Shown here piece by piece: positions 48,701 through 57,700 of a stretch of DNA of 64,000 nucleotides. The notes under the pieces are model-generated. The model worked only from the letters and a program-made list of their open reading frames with translations. It was not told where the DNA came from and did not search any database. The stretch comes from Symsagittifera roscoffensis (Eukaryota > Xenacoelomorpha > Acoela > Convolutidae), in the NCBI RefSeq assembly GCF_963678635.1, contig NC_087065.1, positions 64,885,374-64,949,373 of the forward strand. Reading direction: 5' to 3'. A program made the position numbers and the translations under genes. Within the stretch, counting starts at the first letter, position 1, and each line of letters begins with the position of its first letter.

Positions 48701-51700
48701 TTTCTGCTTGTTCTAATTTGTCTGCTAGTTTTCGAAAATCTAAATCGGGTTCTCAAATTGAAGAAGGATGGGATGCTCTCTTTTTTATTGCTATTTTCCT
48801 TAATTGTGGTGTTAAGGTCATCATTAAGATTTCTGTCATCTTTGTGTTTTTATAGTCGTGTGTATTTAGTGAATATGCTTTTCGAACTAGTGTTTCGATT
48901 CGTACTGCTAATTGCTTGATGGTTTCGTTTGGTAATCTGCGAATTTCATTACATAAAACTCTTTGTTGTTGTTTGTTTCTTTCAGAGTCAAACATTTTTG
49001 AAAATTCCTGTGTAAACCTTTTCCAATTTGATTTTATTTCTGGAGGTAATACTGAAAACCATTTTTGGGCTGCGCCATCTAAGGTTGTTTGTATCAACGC
49101 TGTGCGTCGATGTATCCAGTTTTGATGTAGTGGCGTATTAATTGGTTCAGGTCCAATGTTTAAAATCAAGTTTGCTGTTACTGCATTTAAATAATCTTCT
49201 ACAGAGTATTCAGGGTCTGTTCCTGTGAAAACCGTTAAAGGTTTATTTGATGTTATTGATGATCCACCCATAAGGTATGGATTCATTGTCATTTGTAATG
49301 ATTCTGCTGCATTTGGCATTTGAGAAAAATTTGAAAGTTGGTTTCTTGTTATTTCATGTTGTTGAAGATAATATGGGAGTGGTATTTCATTTTGCATTTG
49401 TGTTGGTTGATACGAGTGTGCAATCATTGGATTTTGTTGTTGAATTGGTTGAAAAGATTGTGTATTAATTGGATTTTGTTGCTGAATTGGTTGTTGATGT
49501 TGTGTATCTATCGGTTGTGGTTTCTGTACTCCTTGTCCACAATATTCTTGAGTATATGGTGCAAATATGTCTGGTTGTAAGAAATCATCATCTGAGGATA
49601 AATAATCCATTTGATAAGATGTCTGTTTTTTATTTTTATTTTGTTGAAAAAATGGGTAATTTTCACTGCGATCCTGTGGAGGATTTGTTTGGAAATTTAC
49701 TGAATTAGGTTGGGCCATTGGGTTATCCCAGTTTCGAGATCTTGTATATTGGTTAAAATTTCTTCGTGGTTGATAATTTGTTTTTGATGGATGTGTATAA
49801 TTATAATTATGGTCTGCAAAGTTGTTTCTAGTGAATGTTTTGCGTGTTTTTGGTGGAATTGTCATGGGTCTGTATGTTTGGTAATCCATAAGTGAATATT
49901 TTGGGGCAACCGAAGGTTTAACGGTTGATTGTAAGGTTACCTGTGTTTGTGAAGGATTTGTATTTCTTGGTGTTGTTAAGTTTGGACGTATTGGTGAAAT
50001 ACTTTGTTGTGTAGTTGTTGTGTGTACAATTTCTTCATTTATGAAGTGTGATGGTGTCTGGATATCTTGTTGAGTAAAATTCCTAGTTCCATTGAGGTTT
50101 TCATTGTGTATGACTGTAGAATTTAAACTATTATTTTGTGTATCGGGCAAAAATGTATTATAGTTTAATGGTGTTGCATCAATGGTTAATGGTATTACTC
50201 TTACATAATCTCTTTTGTAAGATATCGTACTTATTGCTTGACTTGCGATTGATTGTGGGAAGCTTATAAATGCGGGATGAGACCATTCGGGGTCCCAAAC
50301 ATAGTCTGATTGTTCTGTGATAGCAGTATCATCGTTCGAGTTTTGGGGTCTAAAATTTTTTCTTGCTTGTGCAATTAAATCAATATTGTGTGTGAAATAA
50401 TCTATTATGAACCATGCCAAAATTTTTTGTAGATCGTGTTTTGTATGTTGTGAAACTTCGTCTTTCGCCAAATTTTCTTTAATGATGTTTAAATAACTAG
50501 AGAGTAGTGTGATTTCATGTCGTACTCTTACATGTTTAGATGTTTCTGTCGGTGAGACATTTGGTATTGGGATTTCGTTTTCTAATATCGAGATATAACT
50601 ATATATTATTGCGAAAACTTCATGGGTGAATATGGAGTTTGCTCTTTGTGAGTTATGATATTGGATGCTTTTTATATATTCTGAAAATACTTTTGAAAAT
50701 TCTAAATCAAGATCGTCTGTTTGAATTATATATTTACTATGATTAAGGTTTGGTGAGGTGAATTCTATGGAGTAGATTCCATACTGTTGTGTTAAGTTAC
50801 ATATATCTTTTAGATAGTGATCTATGATTTGTCTTTTGATTTTTACATCTGGGAACTCTGTTTTACATGGACTGATTCCGGGTTCAAATAAATTTAAGAG
50901 TAAATTTTTGCAAAATATATGTTGTCCTCTATCAGTGGTTGCATCTACTATAAAAGGGAAGATTTCATCATCATCTGGACTTTCGTCACCTGGGGTGTGC
51001 GTTGAGCTCATTTTTTCGTTCGATGACTGTTAATATGTAATTATTAATGTGTCGAATTGGTTGATTCCAATTGTATAAATGTACTGGTTTGTGTTTATAC
51101 TGCTTTTTTATTCTTCTTTTTCCTCTTTTTGATGAATTTGAAGTTGTTTCTGAGTCAGAGAAATATAATTGATCGTGAATTGGGCAATTTTTATCTATTG
51201 ATTCTTTTAGTTTGTAAAGTTCGTCTAAACTGTTGGTTTCTGATTCTGAAAATGCGTTTCGGTTTTTTGAAAATCTTTTTCGTGTTATTTGTCTTTGTTT
51301 AGTTATTATTTTTCTCTTTAGTGTTTGTCGTTTTGTTCGAATGTATCCAACTGTTTGTGTATGAGGTGTGATTACAAGGTCGTATTTTTTGTTATCTATT
51401 TCACAATTGTGTAAAACGATTGTTTGTTTATTTCCTAGGTTTTTAAATGACATAAGGTTTAAGATGACGGATGCAAAAGGTTGTTAAGTGAATTCTAATT
51501 GCTTAAACTGTTAGTCCTTACGATTTTTTGGTTAGCTTAACCTGGGTCTATTTGTTCAGGGTTGGAGAGAAAAGTATATCTATTCCGGAGAATGATTTTT
51601 ACTTTCTCGTGACTAGTATAAGCTAAGGTGTTAACTTACTTAATCTTACTTAGGGGTAGTGATTGTGTTCAAGGGTTGGAGAATAGTAAATCGATCCACA

Positions 51701-54700
51701 AGGTTCAGGTATAATTAGAACGCGAGTAGTTCGTTAGATACTATTTTAAACTTACTAAGTCTAAGATTTATCCTGGGTCTGGTAAGAGGGGGGAGTCAAG
51801 TGAAGGATGAATAACCGAAGTTCTTCACTGTTTATCCTAATTTGAATGATTAGTTTTGTTTAAAAATTTCTATTAGTCTTGGGTCTTTAGAAAGGGTTGG
51901 ATAGTGAATCGACGTTTGAGGTCGTTAGACACTAGTTAAGTGGGTGGGGGAGAACAAAATTGTTCATTTTGATCCAAGGATAGGCCTTGATGATCAAGTT
52001 CGAAATTTAGTTAACTAGATAATGATTTAAGATCCAAGGATAAGCCTTGATGATCTGATTTTAAAATTAAATGAATTTAAGTTTTAATAAAGATTTAAAT
52101 TTATGTAAAGAAAAGATTTAGTGTTTTGATGATATTAGTGAGCTTATGAATGCTGTTATGTTTTAGGTGATGAAGCTGGAACAACAGAATGATTTATGAT
52201 TACTAACCATTTATTGTCATGCTACTAATTTTTATTTTTATTTTCCAATAAATATTTTTCAAACATGTTTTGTATATTACTGCAGAGTTTAGGAAAACGA
52301 TCTGAGATCTTTTTATCAATCGTTATTGTGTATTAATAATTTTGTTTAGCGCCTGAAATGATTTTGAAGATTAACTTCAAGGTTTTATGTTTGCAAATGA
52401 AAATCTAAATTCATTGCCAGTAGTATTCTAAATATAAAAGTTTGTTCTGGTTTTTGCCGAACTATCATATAACTATATGGCAAGTTTCTACTTTGTCGTA
52501 TGTCGTCTCTGGTTCGAGGTCTTCTTCCAATTCCGGGTAGTTCTGTTATGGTTCGGAATATTGGCTCTGATCTATTGAGTCGTAGAGACATTTCGATTAA
52601 ATTATTGTCGTATAACATTTTGTAAATGTTTTTGTCTAATTTCTAATCTATTTTGGTTAATTCTAAGCTATTAAGGTCTTGTTCGAGACTTATGGTCGCA
52701 CCAGATGAGTTATGACCGATGGGTATAACTCATAGAGTAATTTCGGATAGGGTACACCGTCTGCTCGTCACGCTATCTTATTTTCGGCCGGATAGATTCG
52801 TGCAACTTCTTAGTCTAATACCGATCCTAATCTTACTCTTATACTATCTAGTCTCAGGTTGTTTAACTAGTCTCTGCTAGGCTCAATAGATCTAGGGTAT
52901 ACTGGTTTATTGCGGCTGCTGAAGTACTCGGGAGAGTTCAACTAATTTCTAAGTTAAATTCAAATCTCTCTGGTGCTGAAATTACAAGTAATTTCAGCAC
53001 TTACAAATAAGTGGGTTGTTAGTTAGATGGATCATGATTGGTTAATATTAAATACTTTACATTGGTAAAATATCTAATTTATCCAATCATAAAATGTAGT
53101 TTAGATCAGGTTCCACTACTGCTGTTGATATATAAAAAATGTCATAAATGTCGAGAAATAAATTAACTTCCTCCAGTTTTGCCCAATGAGCTATTTTTTT
53201 ATTGTGGCACTTTGAACAGAAATCAAAATAATTGACCCGCCCGGTCTCATCAATAAGAACCCTCTTATAAGTATAGTAATAACAGGTGTTTTTTTCCGAC
53301 AAAATGGTTTAATGGTTCAAATAAGGGAAAAAAGACAAAAAACTCCTCGCCCATTGAGTGGTCGGATCCGAAACCATTATGGATGTACCCCCTACAAACG
53401 CTTTTCTTATCAATTCCTTTTATTACTATAGGCAGATATCCGATAAGGACTGGTATGCAGCACAAAGTGGTCATAAACAGGCAGAGGATGGGACTGCCTC
53501 TCCACTTGAAACTCCTCCCACAACACCTCAACGACCTCGGATACCTCAGCCACGCAGTCGGCAAGTGGCACTTAGGACACTTTCACGAGAGGTATACTTC
53601 GCACGAAATGAACATCAATTTGCTCAATCAACTGAGCTATCCGTTCGAGATGGATTCAACAGTGCTGATTTAAATTATCCGGACAAAACGAACAACAAGG
53701 GAAATTTTATTAGCGATTTCTCAAATTGGATTGAGATTAGATAAAATGAAGAGATTGGAAATTGCTAAGAATTTTACCAGAATTAGTATGGTGCTACTTT
53801 TATGCGAAATTCAGAACCAAATTTTCACCCCAAAAATGGGTCTTATGGTTTTTTATTGTTAATCAAGAATTACGCTGAAACTACTTGGTCGATCATTAAC
53901 ATAATTACGTCAAAATGAGTATCTTACGTATCCCAACAAACTCCAGAATGGTATACACCTCAAAAAATTGCGCGAAATGTTTAAAAAACGTTTTAAAATA
54001 AAAAATGGTGTTTTATATAGTAAAAACGACCATTTTTATCTTTATAAAAAAATAAAATCAGTTTATACAATTTTTTGGAGTGTTTACCTTTATTAAAAAT
54101 TGTTGGATTAAGTAAGAGGCTCACTTTCATTTAAATATGTAAATGGTCGACTAATCAGTTTCAGCGTGATTCTTGATTAATTAAAAAAAGAAAAAAAGTT
54201 GGGTTATATTTTGGCCTTGAATTTTGCAAAACAAATTCTGCTGAAATTCTAAGCAGTTTGGTATTCATCTTTTTTCACCTGAAGTTGACCCATGTTGAGT
54301 AAAACGCGTTTTAAATTTCAAGTTAAATGCGTTTCGTCCTGATAATTTAAATCAGCACTCTAATCTTAAAAACTGAAGCGCGTGTGCTCTTTGATGTGTC
54401 AGCTTAATGAGTGCCATGCCTTGCTATCGAGAAAAAGTCATGCCATAAGATTTTTTGATTTTTCAATACGTTTGTACTTTCTTTTGCCAGCTGAATACTT
54501 CATCAATGAACTGGTTCGGTTTTGGAAATGACTCAAGGGAAGAATCACTCTTAATAGTTATAAAAACTGCTATACACTTTATGCTCCAAGATTTGTTCCA
54601 GATCTGCAAGTTGTTTTTGGAGATTCAAAGTCGCGTCATTGTTAATTTCGCGACCGAAATTTCCTAGTTTGGATATATTTTTAAAAAAAATTGCGTAATG

Positions 54701-57700
54701 GTTCTAGAAATATCGAACCGGAAACATCTCCACCAACTACGTAGTAGTAAACAGACAACAGCGAATTAATACTCGTCAACAAAAAGACAAACACTACGTT
54801 AACCAATAAGAATTGAAATGAGAAACACAGCCAAAAGACAGTTTGAAAAGAGTCGTAAATCGCTAGCATACAGAAAAGAAAAACTGAATTGTTTTTTGAA
54901 AAGCATATCAGCTTCATAGTTTCAAAACAAAAAGTATATCGCTTTACAGCTCTAAAAGAACAAACAAGGGTTGACACTGTTTTGATAAATTTAGCTGAGA
55001 AAATTGGATCAATAAATAAGATTTTTATTCCCTTGGGAATCTAAAAAATATATTTCTCTTTCGAAATAGGAAGTCGAGTTTATGTTTCGGCCGAATCGAC
55101 CAAAAAATAGTATGTTTCCACAGCCTCGACCCAGACTCGATGTTTTTGACCAACTCAAACCATGCTGTATATGCCTTGATTTTGCTCGAGGTAGTACGCC
55201 CAAGGAAAAACGTTTTGACCGAATTTGACCCAGGAGTTTTTGAACCGATAAGTTACGGCCACGGAAAAACATTTTGACTGGGCTCGGCCGAAGGAAAACG
55301 TTTCCAATGACTTACACCGAGGAGCTTTTTGACCCAGAAGAGTTTCGACCGCAAAAAAAAAACATTTCGACTTCGTTCGACGGAGGAAAAACGTTTTGAC
55401 TGAGTTCGACCGAAGGTTTTTCAACCTTAAAGTGTTTCGACCAAGAGTAAAAAATTTCGACTGTGCTGTAAATTTGTGTTCGACTTCAACTTTATGCTTT
55501 GACCTTGTGTTCGACTTTATCTTTTGACTTCATGTTAGCTTTGATGTTTCGACTTTGTGTTTGACTTTATGTTTCGAATTTGTGTTCGACTTTAGGTTTC
55601 AATTTTGTGTTCGACTTTATGTTTCAACCGACTGGACTCCATGTTTCGATTTTGAGCTCGACTATAGGGCACTCTCGAGTATGGATTTTTGGTCGAACTA
55701 TGGCAAGTATTCGAACCGCATCGGTCGAAACATAAATCGCAAACTTCGACCCGGCAAGTCAAAAAACTTAGAGTTTTTAGCAAGCGTTTGGTTCACGAGC
55801 CGATGCAAAAATTGCTTTCACTTGGCTAAGTCATGTCAACTAATCAGGAGCAAAATAGGTAATCAGCTATAAATATTAAATCAAACGACCGGAGTTTCAA
55901 AATTTTAGAGCAATTTTAATACTAAAGATAGTTATAAGACAACCAATATGCCGGAAAAAAAAAACAATATTAAGTTTTGAAAAATCTGCTCAGCAACGCA
56001 ACTAACCTGTACAACAAGACTGCTCGTATATCAGGAAAAAACCTGAATGTTTCAATTGCCCCTTAAAGCTGGTGATAAGGTTTTGCTTCAAATATCTCAA
56101 AAAAAACTAATCGTATCAGGGCAAAACCTTGAATGTTCCTTCCGAGTGTCCATAAACTGGTCACGAATAGTTTTTGGTTAATGAATTACTGACAAAATTT
56201 GAAATGTCAGCTGAATATTATGAACCATGTATGGAATAAATAGGACTATTAGTCTGCTTCAATTGAAATGGGATTGATTTTATAGTGAGGGATAATTTGC
56301 CACGCGTCAATAATGCGCGTTATTTTCTCACCATCAAAGAAAGTATCACAGGGCTCTTATAGTCACGTTAGTCTATTAGTGAGGGTTGCTCAGCAATTTT
56401 TAAGTCAACGCAGTCTAGTGGTGAGCGCGACCCATCTGGTACCACGAAGGGAAATATTTTTGGCAAGTGATCCAAATAAAAAAACGACCCCGAGCTTATC
56501 TATTATTTACTTTCTTCAAAACTTGGAACAAAAATTGCTAGCTTCAATTTAATGTTATAAAAACGCATTATATTGAGTGTTAATTAAGTTTAAAATTTAA
56601 ATATGACTTTTGACTAGAAAATTAAAATTTGACTAGAACATTTTCTTGCGAACTCTGAAGAGGGACCACATGATGAAAAAATTTCAACCAATCAACCCCC
56701 CCCCTACCACCAAATGGACCAAATTAAGATCATCCACCCGAGCGTTCGATTTAAATTAAATTTGCTGAGCGCTGCGTGTAAAATGCTATTCTGATTGGCG
56801 AAAAGTTCGAACTTGGAACCAAGTTAACATTCTTCCCCCTAAACGTGTTCGGGGGAAGGATTTTACCTTGTTTCTTCAAACTTTCTTCAATCGGTATCTG
56901 TACAAAGCTAAACTTTTTTTACTATGTCTTTGATCTGGCAATGTTTGAAAATTCATTTAACAGCCATCTGCTAACTTTGTAATCTAACCGGTCAGTATTA
57001 GTTTTTCTGGCCTGAATTAATTTGATTACTGTGAGATTTTTGTGATTTTGTGAGATTATTGAATACTCAATTCTGATTGGCCGAAAATGACTGAAAGTCA
57101 ATTTCCATCATTCGGTTCCTCAATCATGAAAGACGCCAAACATTCGTGTTAAAATAAGAATTGACCTTCACTGCGCTTACGCATTTTTCAGTAGCAACGG
57201 AGAAACTGCTCGAAATCGAAAGGGGGTCTAACGATGATCGTGTGACGGGGGGCTATTCTTATGCGCAAAGGACCGAATGGGCGAAAAAACTCATGGGCGA
57301 AGGATCGAAAGCAAAATTAGCCAAAAGTCAATTTTTAATAAGGAGCACTTGCTATTCAATTAAAATGAATTAAATGAAGCAATACTTTCATAACGAAACC
57401 CTTGAAATAAAAAATTTGTTCCAATTCGGCGGTGGTCAGTGACACTTTGAAAATTTTGCATATTTCTGCCGTTTTTTTACATTCGGTCAATATTCAATAT
57501 CAATATTCAGTCCCTGGAAATGTTTACAGTGCTGATTTAAATTATCCGGACAAAACGAACAAAACTTGAATTTTCAAACGCGTTTTTCTCAAATTGGGTC
57601 AAGATTAGACAAAAAGTGAAGAGAACAAAAGTTGCTTAGATTTTCACCAGAAATAATATGGTGCCATTTTTTCTCCGAAATTCTCAACAAAAACTTTACC

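Larger units (their letters stand above)
34320..53115 (-). mobile_element. Giant (18.8 kb) env-bearing Ty3/gypsy-type LTR retroelement
   Basis: Two 410-bp direct LTRs (34320-34729 and 52706-53115) flank a 17,976-bp interior coded entirely on the minus strand, so the right LTR is the 5' LTR. CTAC occurs at 34316-34319 and 53116-53119 as a 4-bp target duplication. Gag, PR, RT, RNase H and IN follow the Ty3/gypsy order (IN after RNase H). About 8 kb between pol and the 3' LTR carries small ORFs, an envelope-like gene and two unknown ORFs. Typical Ty3/gypsy elements are 5-8 kb, so this one is unusually large. Several genes are broken although the LTRs differ by a single base. It lies antisense to the sulfatase gene inside intron 1. 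Confidence 0.9.

Noticed and set aside
37905-50000. Numerous plus-strand open frames inside the LTR element
   Set aside because: They are shadows of the minus-strand genes, with no independent motif support.
52385-52618. 77-codon minus-strand ORF in the element leader
   Set aside because: It starts and ends within non-coding leader, has no recognisable features and could be chance.
52681-52703. tRNA gene at the LTR edge
   Set aside because: Only a tRNA 3' end is present; it is explained as the primer binding site.
53592-53744. Continuation of sulfatase exon 2 as one open frame
   Set aside because: The text after [10 protein letters not shown] no longer matches sulfatases, a good donor (GAG|GTATAC) is present, and exon 3 restores the family sequence.
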